This document shows positions 29,001 through 36,114 of a stretch of 64,000 nucleotides of DNA, piece by piece. Position numbers and translations under genes: made by a program. How positions within the stretch are numbered: position 1 is the stretch's first letter; each line of letters begins with the position of its first letter. The stretch comes from G020354785 sp964521285 (GTDB lineage: Bacteria; Bacteroidota; Bacteroidia; Bacteroidales; UBA10428): the NCBI GenBank assembly GCA_964521285.1, contig CAZFQS010000009.1:1-64000 (forward strand), given 5' to 3'. The notes beneath the pieces are model-generated. The model did not search any database. It was not told the origin of the DNA and was given only the letters and a program-made list of their open reading frames with translations.

Positions 29001-29870
29001 GCGCCGTGTAGCCGGACCAAAGTTTACCCTTGCTACATCCTTTATCCTTACGGGAACATTATCATTTACTGAAACCACACTTTCCTCCAAATCTTCCAGA
29101 TCTTTAATATATCCCAGAGCCCTGATCAAATACTCCACACGGTTAAATTCAATCGTCCGGGCACCAATATCAAGATTGCTATTCTTAACAGCCAGCATAA
29201 TCTGTGATACATTAACACCATATGCTTTCATTGCATTGGGATCTATATCTACCTGATATTCTTTTACAAAACCGCCAATTGAGGCTACCTCGGCAACTCC
29301 TTTGGCAGATGTTAATGAATACCTGACATAAAAATCCTGTATAGTTCTTAATTCATGCGGGTCCCAGCCTCCGGCAGGATTACCGTTTTTATCCCTGCCC
29401 TCCAGCGTATACCAATATATCTGTCCCAGCGCAGTGGCATCAGGTCCAAGAGAAGGTGTAACTCCCTCAGGAAGTGTTCCGCCGGGAAGTGAGTTTAATT
29501 TTTCAAGAATGCGGGTGCGGCTCCAGTAAAATTCCACATCTTCTTCGAAGATTATATAAATGCTTGATAATCCGAAAATTGAATTACTCCTGACTGTCTT
29601 CACGCCAGGAATTCCCAGTAATGCAGTAGTCAGCGGATAAGAAATCTGGTCCTCTACGTCCTGGGGTGAACGTCCGGGCCATTCTGTATATACTATCTGC
29701 TGGTTTTCACCTATATCAGGAATAGCATCGACAGGAACAGGATCACGGGGAAATACTCCTAAATCCCAGTTAAAAGGGGCTGTTGCTATTCCCCATGTAA
29801 TTAAGGTTATTAATACAATGAATGTAACAAGTTTATTCTCCAGGAAGAATCTTATAATTTTATTTAACAT
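26049..29870 (-). CDS. cusA: CusA-type heavy-metal RND efflux transporter (enlarged)
   Basis: Inner-membrane proton-driven metal pump, 1273 residues against about 1050 for E. coli CusA. Typical signs are the N-terminal helix, YTEWPGRSPQDVEDQISYPL, and transmembrane helix 4 with AIAIGVMVDVGIVFTEN carrying the proton-relay Asp. Met residues in MLQTGMRAPMGIKV lie where CusA binds Cu(I). The extra length is two insertions: additional membrane helices after the first six, and a hydrophilic stretch in the second porter domain. Such enlarged forms are known in Bacteroidota. Confidence 0.93.
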   Translation of the reverse strand: MLNKIIRFFLENKLVTFIVLITLITWGIATAPFNWDLGVFPRDPVPVDAIPDIGENQQIVYTEWPGRSPQDVEDQISYPLTTALLGIPGVKTVRSNSIFGLSSIYIIFEEDVEFYWSRTRILEKLNSLPGGTLPEGVTPSLGPDATALGQIYWYTLEGRDKNGNPAGGWDPHELRTIQDFYVRYSLTSAKGVAEVASIGGFVKEYQVDIDPNAMKAYGVNVSQIMLAVKNSNLDIGARTIEFNRVEYLIRALGYIKDLEDLEESVVSVNDNVPVRIKDVARVNFGPATRRGGLDKGGAEAVGGVVVARYGANPMEVINNVKGKIDEISPGLPAKILDDGTVSKVTVVPFYDRTGLIKETLGTLESALSEEVIISIIVVIILVLSLRASFLISSLLPIGVLMTFIAMHQFGVDANIVALSGIAIAIGVMVDVGIVFTENIVRHLDMPENKGAKGKKLLTVIYDATVEVGSAVITALLTTVVSFLPVFAMQAAEGKLFKPLAFTKTFAMISALIIGLMIIPTLAHVVFSIRFNKKLIKKIINYGLIATGLLFVIFFKAWIAIVLIVLGINNLLDYKWSENKKHYVNYINIGLTLLVLVYFLTTEWLPLGARNSTFTNLLFVAGIIIIVLGTFMVILRYYQPFLRWCLANKWKFLAVPAGIIFLGIIIWQGFDKTLGFISNTFEKIGVNLRNSSGWISVSNTFPGIGKEFMPTLDEGSFLLMPTTMPHSGIEENIEVIRLLDMKVNAIPEVEEVVGKWGRVNSALDPAPTSMYENVINYKSEFILNENGHRMRFKVDKNDAFLLKDGSTYNPGEDGFRLVEREELIPDKNGKYFRQWREHIKSPDDIWNDIVKVSKIPGLTSTPKLQPIQTRLVMLQTGMRAPMGIKVFGPDLESIEKTGFKLENYLKEVPGIEPISVFADRVVGKPYLEIKIKRKEIARYGLTVQDMQMQISTAIGGMKLSTTVEGRERYPVRARYAREFRDNPGTLNKVFIQTPSGAQVPLGELAEITYVRGPQLIKTENTFLVGYVIFDKQEGYAEVDVVNNARTYLDEKLEAGAFSLPPGVNYVFTGNYENQVRATKQLMLVVPVSLIVIFLILYFQFRSVTITSMIFSGIVVSFAGGFLMIWLYGQEWFMNFSIAGMGIREMFRMHTINISVAVWVGFIALFGIATDNGVLFGTYLKQVFAKNKPSSIMEVRNSVMEAGQIRIRPAMMTTATTIIALIPVLTSTGKGSDIMVPMAIPSFGGMVIQVMTVFIVPVLFSMWQEYKLKNQFEKQ

Positions 29871-29940
29871 GTCAAAATATTTTTTTTAATAAGCTGTAAA
29901 CAGTAAATCACAAAATCAATAATTGAATTCTATAGCAAAA

Positions 29941-29948
29941 CAAATTTA
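29941..29948 (-). promoter_or_regulatory. -7-like element upstream of cusA
   Basis: On the minus strand TAAATTTG matches TAnnTTTG, about 70 bases before the cusA start. No TTG is found at the right distance upstream, so this may be only chance or a weak or activator-dependent promoter. Confidence 0.25.
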
Positions 29949-29986
29949 ATGAAAATGTATGCCTGATTCCTTCATTAATTAACTAA

Positions 29987-30364
29987 TTATAAAAGGAATG
30001 TTCCCAGCTTTGAAAGAAATGTTTTGATTACCGGAGGTGGTATATCAGAAGATCTTATAAAATTCTTCGTTATAAATGTGGAAAATACTGGATCGGTATT
30101 AAAAATTGCTGCCGAATCTAATGATATGGATGAGGAGATTAACTCAAACAAATAAGTTGGTGATAAATTTATGATGTCTGCATCTAATTTAACAGTAACA
30201 GTTTCATTATGACAACAACCACTATTATCACAACATGCATCAGGATCAGAAAGGACATTGACTGAAACCAGGTCGCTGCCACAATAGTGCTCAGTAATAG
30301 TCATACCTGCTGTTGTTAACAGAAGGATAAAAGACAGGATAATATGACTGACTTTTCTTATCAA
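29987..30364 (-). CDS. HYC_CC_PP family copper-associated protein
   Basis: A small exported protein with the three features that name the family: HYC in EHYCGSDL, paired cysteines in DACCDNSGCCHNE, and PP in SSDIPPPVIK. A TTG at 30364 gives MIRKVSHIILSFILLLTTAG, a good signal peptide. A TTG at 30394 would put ten polar residues before it and is less likely. No ATG is available upstream. Such genes usually accompany Cus/Cop operons in Bacteroidota. Its molecular job is unknown. Confidence 0.85.
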   Translation of the reverse strand: MIRKVSHIILSFILLLTTAGMTITEHYCGSDLVSVNVLSDPDACCDNSGCCHNETVTVKLDADIINLSPTYLFELISSSISLDSAAIFNTDPVFSTFITKNFIRSSDIPPPVIKTFLSKLGTFLL

Positions 30365-30515
30365 TTTGTAACTATTTGTATTAATTATAAACAAATTACC
30401 TATACTTTGGTTTAAAGTGTTATAAAATTTTTAAAAATATTTATATGATTTTTAGATTATACCCTGTCTAAAGGTTTTCGTTTCTTTTCCTTAATCTTTT
30501 TATAATATAGGGGAG

Positions 30516-30626
30516 TTAATATGGTTTTTCCTTTAACTCAACTTTACCCAGCTCAATATGGTAGATATTATAGCCCAGTTGTGACAGTTCATCTCTTACT
30601 ACTTTTATACAGCGGTTACAAACCAT
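30516..30626 (-). pseudogene. Remnant of an AraC-type metal-responsive regulator (CxxC sensor part)
   Basis: On the minus strand a 36-residue ORF starts MVCNRCIKVVRDELSQLGYN and continues with IYHIELGKVELKEKPY. This closely resembles the N-terminal ferredoxin-like CxxC domain of Bacteroidota AraC regulators, whose usual start is a few residues longer (x-L-x-I-K-N-M-V-C). The leading residues survive only with a one-base shift (TTC ATA TTT AAA AT), the frame stops after 36 codons, and the AraC DNA-binding part is missing. It sits just upstream of the copper genes. It could alternatively be a functional mini-protein. Confidence 0.6.
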
Positions 30627-30770
30627 ATTTTAAATATGAATTATATTACTCTGCAATTTATCTGTTATATTTATTTGATATTTATAATGTGGCCTTTTAC
30701 TCAACAAATATAATTACATTGAGATGCAATAGTTGTCCGATAAACTTAAATTATGTTAATTTTCTTTAAA

Positions 30771-33272
30771 ATGATTCATTTTTTGAAACTCTTCAGGCAA
30801 TTGCTGTTTGTATCGTTGCTGGCATATCTCAACATCACGGATGCTAAATCCCAATATATTAATATTTCAGGTAAAGTAATCGACAGTATAACCAAGGAAC
30901 CACTTGTTTTTGTAAATATTATTTATAGTGAAAAAGGCACAGGTACTGTATCATCTATCGATGGCAATTTCGAGATACTTACAAGTCAGAAACCTGAGTT
31001 TTTAAGATTCAGTTATGTAGGTTATTATCCAAAAGTTGTCAATCTGAGTTCAATACGCAATATAAATAAACTCATAGTTGAATTAAAACCCAAAGCATAT
31101 GATATTGATGAAGTAAAAATATTCCCGGGAGTAAATCCCGCCAACCGTTTAATCAGACTAGCCTCAGAAAACAGGTTATCGAACCATCCTGAAAAAATAA
31201 ATTCCTTCTCATACATAGCTTATGATAAAATGATTTTTACCTTGCATGAGGATAGCCTCCAGGAATTAAACAGGCCATTAAAAAAGACAAGAAAGAAACG
31301 CGATACAGGATATTACTATGATGAGGAATCATCTGACATCAAAGCCGAAGATTTTTTAAATAAGCATTATTTGTTAATTATGGAATCCATTAGCAGCCGG
31401 AAGTATAAATATCCTGATAAAGAAAAAACCGAAATTATCGCTTTAAGGGTCTCCGGTTTTAAGAAGCCTTCTTTTGTGTTAATGGCAAGACAATTCCAGT
31501 CATTTTCATTCTATGATAATTTTATTACTGTTTCAGATAAAAAGTATCTTAATCCCATAAGTTCAGGCAGTACGGGGAAATACTTCTTCCTCCTTGAAGA
31601 TACATTATTTACTGAAAAAAATGATACAGTATTTATTATCTCTTTCAGGCCAAAACAAGGCAGAAATTTCAACGGATTAAAAGGTGTTTTATATATAAAT
31701 ACCAATAAATACGCAATTCAAAACGTTATTGCTGAAGCATATGAGAGAGAAGACGAGTTTGTTTCTGTAAAAATACAGCAAAAGTATGAACTGCTGGAAG
31801 GTCAAAGATGGTTCCCTGTTCAGTTAAATACAAATCTTTTGTTCAACAATATAAGGGCCGAAACAGGTTTGAAACCAATGAGTATAAAAGGCATTGGTAA
31901 ATCATATCTGTTAAATATAAAATTAAATCCGGAATTAGATGATAAGGATTTTAACAGCATTTATGTAAATGTAACAAATGATGCTCATGAGAAAGATGAA
32001 ACATTCTGGGATAGTTACAGGATTGATTCATTAACTGAAAAGGATAAACGGAAATATAAAATAGTTGACAGTATAGGAGAGGTGAAGAGATTCGATCGTA
32101 ATTCTAATATGATCGAAACATTATTTACCGGATATATACCAGGCAGATACTTTAATGTTGAGATAGGTTCACTCGTTGATTATAACAGTTATGAAGGATG
32201 GCGTTTAGGTATTGGCGGAATAACTACCGACAGGTTATCCCGCCTGTTTGACATGGGAGGTCACATAGCCTATGGGTTCCGGGATAAGAAATTAAAGTAT
32301 GGCTTTAATTTTAATATTAACTTATCACATGATTATGAAATTTTACTGTCACTCAGATATAGTAATGATCTTGCTGAAGCAGGCGGTTATAGCTTCCTGG
32401 GAAATATAAATATTTTATCATCAGAATATTTAAGAAAATTTATGATTGAAAATATGGATAAAGCTGAAGTCAGGGAAATATCTTTTGGTTTCAGGACATT
32501 TAAATATTTGAAAACAGCTTTATTTATGAATAATTCAGTTGTTACTTCTACAAATGGATACATGTTCAGCCTTTCAGATGAAAATCCCGTAATTCTTTTG
32601 GGTCAATTTACATACACAGAAATTGGCATTAAATTCAGATATTCTTTTAATGAAGGATTTATGAAAACGCCTTACGGAAATAAATTTTCTCTGGGCACCA
32701 GTTATCCAGTGTTAAATTTGAATATAACAAGAGGAGTGAAATTGCTGGATGGGGATTTTATTTATACAAAAATTGAAAGTAAGGTCTCAAAATCCTTTAC
32801 ATCCGCATTATTTGGGGTTTCAAAGATTCAACTTACAGCAGGCAGGGTATTTGGTGAATTACCTTATTCGAAATTATACAACGGTCATGGTAGTTATAAA
32901 AGATTTACACTCGAGTCAGAATACTCATTTGCTGCAATGAGACTTAATGAATTTCTCTCTGATCAATTTGTTTCATTATATTTGAAACAGGATTTCGGCT
33001 CTCTTTTATTTAAAACAAAACGGTTTAATCCTGGAATTGTATTAGTGACAAATATTGGATTTGGAAAGTTAAACCACCCTGAGAAGCATAATAATTTAGA
33101 GTTTAATACCATGGAAAAGGGTTATTATGAAAGCGGGATACTTATCAATAATATCTTAAGGACAGCTATTTTTGGTTACGGATTTGGCATTTTTTACAGG
33201 TATGGACCATATGCATTTAGTAAAACAAGTGATAATTTTGCATATAAATTGACGCTTAAATTTAATTTATAA
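30771..33272 (+). CDS. DUF5686 outer-membrane protein with carboxypeptidase-like regulatory domain
   Basis: About 833 residues. A signal peptide ends near ITDAKSQ, followed by a CarboxypepD_reg-like domain (ISGKVIDSITKEPLVFVNI... FLRFSYVGYYPKV) and a long DUF5686 region with many alternating aromatic beta strands, ending KLTLKFNL like an outer-membrane barrel. The ATG at 30771 (MIHFLKLF) gives a better signal peptide than the ATG at 30753. Its substrate is unknown. It stands alone between the copper block and era. Confidence 0.85.
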   Translation: MIHFLKLFRQLLFVSLLAYLNITDAKSQYINISGKVIDSITKEPLVFVNIIYSEKGTGTVSSIDGNFEILTSQKPEFLRFSYVGYYPKVVNLSSIRNINKLIVELKPKAYDIDEVKIFPGVNPANRLIRLASENRLSNHPEKINSFSYIAYDKMIFTLHEDSLQELNRPLKKTRKKRDTGYYYDEESSDIKAEDFLNKHYLLIMESISSRKYKYPDKEKTEIIALRVSGFKKPSFVLMARQFQSFSFYDNFITVSDKKYLNPISSGSTGKYFFLLEDTLFTEKNDTVFIISFRPKQGRNFNGLKGVLYINTNKYAIQNVIAEAYEREDEFVSVKIQQKYELLEGQRWFPVQLNTNLLFNNIRAETGLKPMSIKGIGKSYLLNIKLNPELDDKDFNSIYVNVTNDAHEKDETFWDSYRIDSLTEKDKRKYKIVDSIGEVKRFDRNSNMIETLFTGYIPGRYFNVEIGSLVDYNSYEGWRLGIGGITTDRLSRLFDMGGHIAYGFRDKKLKYGFNFNINLSHDYEILLSLRYSNDLAEAGGYSFLGNINILSSEYLRKFMIENMDKAEVREISFGFRTFKYLKTALFMNNSVVTSTNGYMFSLSDENPVILLGQFTYTEIGIKFRYSFNEGFMKTPYGNKFSLGTSYPVLNLNITRGVKLLDGDFIYTKIESKVSKSFTSALFGVSKIQLTAGRVFGELPYSKLYNGHGSYKRFTLESEYSFAAMRLNEFLSDQFVSLYLKQDFGSLLFKTKRFNPGIVLVTNIGFGKLNHPEKHNNLEFNTMEKGYYESGILINNILRTAIFGYGFGIFYRYGPYAFSKTSDNFAYKLTLKFNL

Positions 33273-33280
33273 ATTAGCAT

Positions 33281-33299
33281 TAAGCTATAGTATAGCTTA
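33281..33299. repeat. Short perfect hairpin between DUF5686 gene and era
   Basis: TAAGCTAT and ATAGCTTA form perfect 8-bp arms around AGT, nine bases after the DUF5686 stop and 57 before era. There is no T-run, so it could be an RNA 3'-end stabiliser or an operator. Confidence 0.45.
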
Positions 33300-33355
33300 T
33301 TAAAATATATGACTACTGTTGTTAATAATTAAATTTTTATCAGCTTTTACAAGTT

Positions 33356-34234
33356 ATGCTTCACAAATCGGGATTTGTAAATATTCTTGGCAATCCGAAT
33401 GTCGGAAAGTCAACCTTAATGAATGAACTTGTTGGGGAGAAACTGGCAATTATCACCTCAAAGGCTCAAACAACAAGACATCGTATAATGGGAATAGTTA
33501 ACGGTGAAGATTTTCAAATTGTATATTCAGATACCCCGGGTATTTTAAATCCCGGTTATAAGTTACATGAGTCAATGATGAAATCTGTTTCATCTGCTAT
33601 TATTGATGCTGATCTTATTATCTATGTAACTGATGTAATTGAAAAAACAGATAAAATCCATGATTATCCGGGTGAACTTAAAATCAAAAAGATACCGGTC
33701 CTTTTAGTAATTAATAAGGTAGATTTGGCAAAACAGGAGACAGTTAACCAATTAATCAGAGAATGGGAAAAAATAATGCCGGAAGCTGAAATTTTTCCGG
33801 TATCAGCGTTATTAAAATTTAACATTAGCAAGCTGTTTGACAGAATACTGGAATTACTGCCAGCCGGAGAACCCTATTATCCCAAGGATACTTTAACAGA
33901 CAGACCTGAACGGTTTTTTGTGTCGGAGATAATCAGAGAGAAGTTAATTGTAAATTATCACCAGGAAATTCCTTATTCTGTCCAGGTTGAGATTGAATCT
34001 TTTAAAGAAGGTGAAAAGCTGGTAAAAATAAGAGCAATAATATATGTTTTGCGAAACAGCCAGAAAGGGATAATTATTGGACATAAGGGAGAGGCATTGA
34101 AGAAGGTGGGCAAAGAAGCACGTATAGAAATTGAGAAATTTCTGGCAAAAAAGGTATATTTAGAGCTGTTTGTTAAAGTAAGCAAAGACTGGAGAAATAA
34201 AGCAGGACAACTGCGTAATTTCGGGTACAGATAA
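33356..34234 (+). CDS. era: GTPase Era
   Basis: Era helps 16S rRNA and 30S assembly. The 292 residues show G1 GNPNVGKSTL, G3 DTPGI, G4 NKVDLA and a C-terminal KH domain (GIIIGHKGEALKKVGKEARIEIEKFL). der begins three bases after the stop, so the two ribosome-assembly GTPases are coupled. Confidence 0.98.
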   Translation: MLHKSGFVNILGNPNVGKSTLMNELVGEKLAIITSKAQTTRHRIMGIVNGEDFQIVYSDTPGILNPGYKLHESMMKSVSSAIIDADLIIYVTDVIEKTDKIHDYPGELKIKKIPVLLVINKVDLAKQETVNQLIREWEKIMPEAEIFPVSALLKFNISKLFDRILELLPAGEPYYPKDTLTDRPERFFVSEIIREKLIVNYHQEIPYSVQVEIESFKEGEKLVKIRAIIYVLRNSQKGIIIGHKGEALKKVGKEARIEIEKFLAKKVYLELFVKVSKDWRNKAGQLRNFGYR

Positions 34235-34236
34235 AT

Positions 34237-35541
34237 ATGTCAAATATTGTAGCTATAGTAGGAAGGCCAAATGTAGGGAAATCAACCCTGTTCAACAGGC
34301 TCACTGAAACAAGGGATGCTATTGTTGATAAAACCAGCGGAGTTACACGCGACAGGCATTATGGTAAATCGATATGGAATGGAATAGAATTTTCAGTTAT
34401 AGATACAGGGGGATATGTTAAGTCCGGCATAGATATATATGAGGAAGAAATACGGAAACAGGTACATTTAGCTATCGATGAAGCCGATGCTATTCTCTTT
34501 ATGGTTGATGTTGAAGTTAGTATTACCGATTTGGATGAGGCTATTGCTGAAATGTTAAGAAAAATCAAGAAGAAGGTTTTCCTGGTAGTAAATAAAGTGG
34601 ATTATTATGAGAGACAATATAATGCGAATGTATTCTATTCGCTGGGTTTGGGAGAATTATACATGATTTCGTCAATTAACGGAAGCGGTACAGGTGATTT
34701 GCTTGATGATGTTGTCAGTTCATTTAAAAAGAAAAGCAGCCAAGAGGAATTGCAACTGCCAAGATTTGCAATAATCGGCAGGCCCAATGTTGGAAAATCG
34801 TCACTTATTAATACCCTGATAGGGGAAGAGCGGAATATAGTTACACCAATTTCAGGTACAACAAGGGATTCAATTTATTCACGATACAATAAATATAACC
34901 ATGATTTTTATCTTGTTGACACGGCCGGATTGCGAAAAAAACAAAAGGTGACTGAAGATATTGAATTCTATTCTATAATGCGTTCAATTAAAGCGATAGA
35001 AAATTCTGATGTATGCTTATTGCTTGTAGATGCAACCCGGGGTATAGAAGCACAGGATGTAAATATTTTTAATCTTGTAAAAAGAAATAATAAGGGAATA
35101 CTAATCCTGGTGAATAAATGGGACCTTATAGATAAAAAAACTGACAGCGTAAAAAAGTTCACAGAAAAGGTAAAAGAAAAAATTTCTCCGTTTAAAGATG
35201 TACCTGTAATTTTCACCTCGGCCATAACCAAACAAAGGATCCATAAAGTTATTGAGATTGCTGTAAATGTACATGAAAACAGAAAACAGCGGATCCCTAC
35301 ATCCAAATTGAATAAAACAGTATCGGGAATAGTCGAAAATTATCCCCCGCCTTCAGTTAAGGGTAAGTTTGTAAAGATAAAGTATGTTACCCAACTGCCG
35401 ACAACTGCTCCATCCTTTGCTCTTTTTTGTAATTTTCCTCAATATGTTAAGGAGCCCTATAAAAGATATCTGGAGAATAAGTTAAGAGAAAATTTTAATT
35501 TCACGGGAGTACCTATACAAATTTTCTTCAGAAAAAAGTAA
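34237..35541 (+). CDS. der: Ribosome-assembly GTPase Der (EngA)
   Basis: 434 residues with two tandem GTPase domains: GRPNVGKSTL/DTGGY/NKVD in the first and GRPNVGKSSL/DTAGL/NKWD in the second. The C-terminal KH-like domain (PPPSVKGKFVKIKYVTQ) follows. It acts in 50S maturation. It directly follows era. Confidence 0.98.
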   Translation: MSNIVAIVGRPNVGKSTLFNRLTETRDAIVDKTSGVTRDRHYGKSIWNGIEFSVIDTGGYVKSGIDIYEEEIRKQVHLAIDEADAILFMVDVEVSITDLDEAIAEMLRKIKKKVFLVVNKVDYYERQYNANVFYSLGLGELYMISSINGSGTGDLLDDVVSSFKKKSSQEELQLPRFAIIGRPNVGKSSLINTLIGEERNIVTPISGTTRDSIYSRYNKYNHDFYLVDTAGLRKKQKVTEDIEFYSIMRSIKAIENSDVCLLLVDATRGIEAQDVNIFNLVKRNNKGILILVNKWDLIDKKTDSVKKFTEKVKEKISPFKDVPVIFTSAITKQRIHKVIEIAVNVHENRKQRIPTSKLNKTVSGIVENYPPPSVKGKFVKIKYVTQLPTTAPSFALFCNFPQYVKEPYKRYLENKLRENFNFTGVPIQIFFRKK

Positions 35542-35586
35542 CTTAGCTATAATATAATTTGTTTTAATGAATAAATAGCTTGTTAA

Positions 35587-36099
35587 ATGATGTTTAGGAA
35601 TTTAATACTTGTAATGGTTATTGGGATTATTGTTATCATAGCCTGTGAAAAAATAGAACCTGCTGATCCCATACCTGAAATAGGATTTAAGGATTTTACA
35701 GTATTCGATAGCTATGATACTATAGGAGATGAACCGGTTGAAGTTAAAGCGTGTGAATTAATATTTACTTTTATTGATGGGGATGGCGATATCGGACTTA
35801 TAGATGATCCCTATGATTCAATTGATCCAAAGAATGTTTTTATAATTCCTTTTGAAAAATTTGATGGGAGTTATTACAGAAATGATGAATTAGATACTTT
35901 AGCCTTCTGGATAAAACATGATGAGAAAATGGAACGTGTTGGCCAGAATAAGACCCTCAAGGGTGAGATAATAGTAAAATTCAGTTATTTTACAAATCTT
36001 ATTTCAGATTATGATACTTTAAAATTTGACTTTTACATGATTGACAGGGCAGAGAACAAGAGCAATGTTGAATCAACAACTGATATAGAATTTAATTAA
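35587..36099 (+). CDS. Predicted lipoprotein, Bacteroidota-type
   Basis: A 170-residue protein with a lipoprotein signal (hydrophobic LVMVIGIIVIIAC, lipid Cys about residue 19) and an acidic body with FTFIDGDGDIGLIDDPYDS, which looks like a calcium-binding-type Asp-rich loop. I do not recognise a named family. It starts 45 bases after der and converges with pnp, only 15 bases apart. Confidence 0.75.
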   Translation: MMFRNLILVMVIGIIVIIACEKIEPADPIPEIGFKDFTVFDSYDTIGDEPVEVKACELIFTFIDGDGDIGLIDDPYDSIDPKNVFIIPFEKFDGSYYRNDELDTLAFWIKHDEKMERVGQNKTLKGEIIVKFSYFTNLISDYDTLKFDFYMIDRAENKSNVESTTDIEFN

Positions 36100-36114
36100 G
36101 TATATGCTGCAATA

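Noticed and set aside
20190..30394. Copper block as a mobile island
   Set aside because: It seems somewhat richer in G and C by eye, but no integrase, transposase, direct repeats or tRNA junction was seen at either end.
30521..30769. 82-codon plus-strand ORF ahead of the DUF5686 gene
   Set aside because: It is rich in Tyr, Leu and Ile with no family sense, has no promoter, and lies over the minus-strand regulator remnant, which has a recognisable motif.
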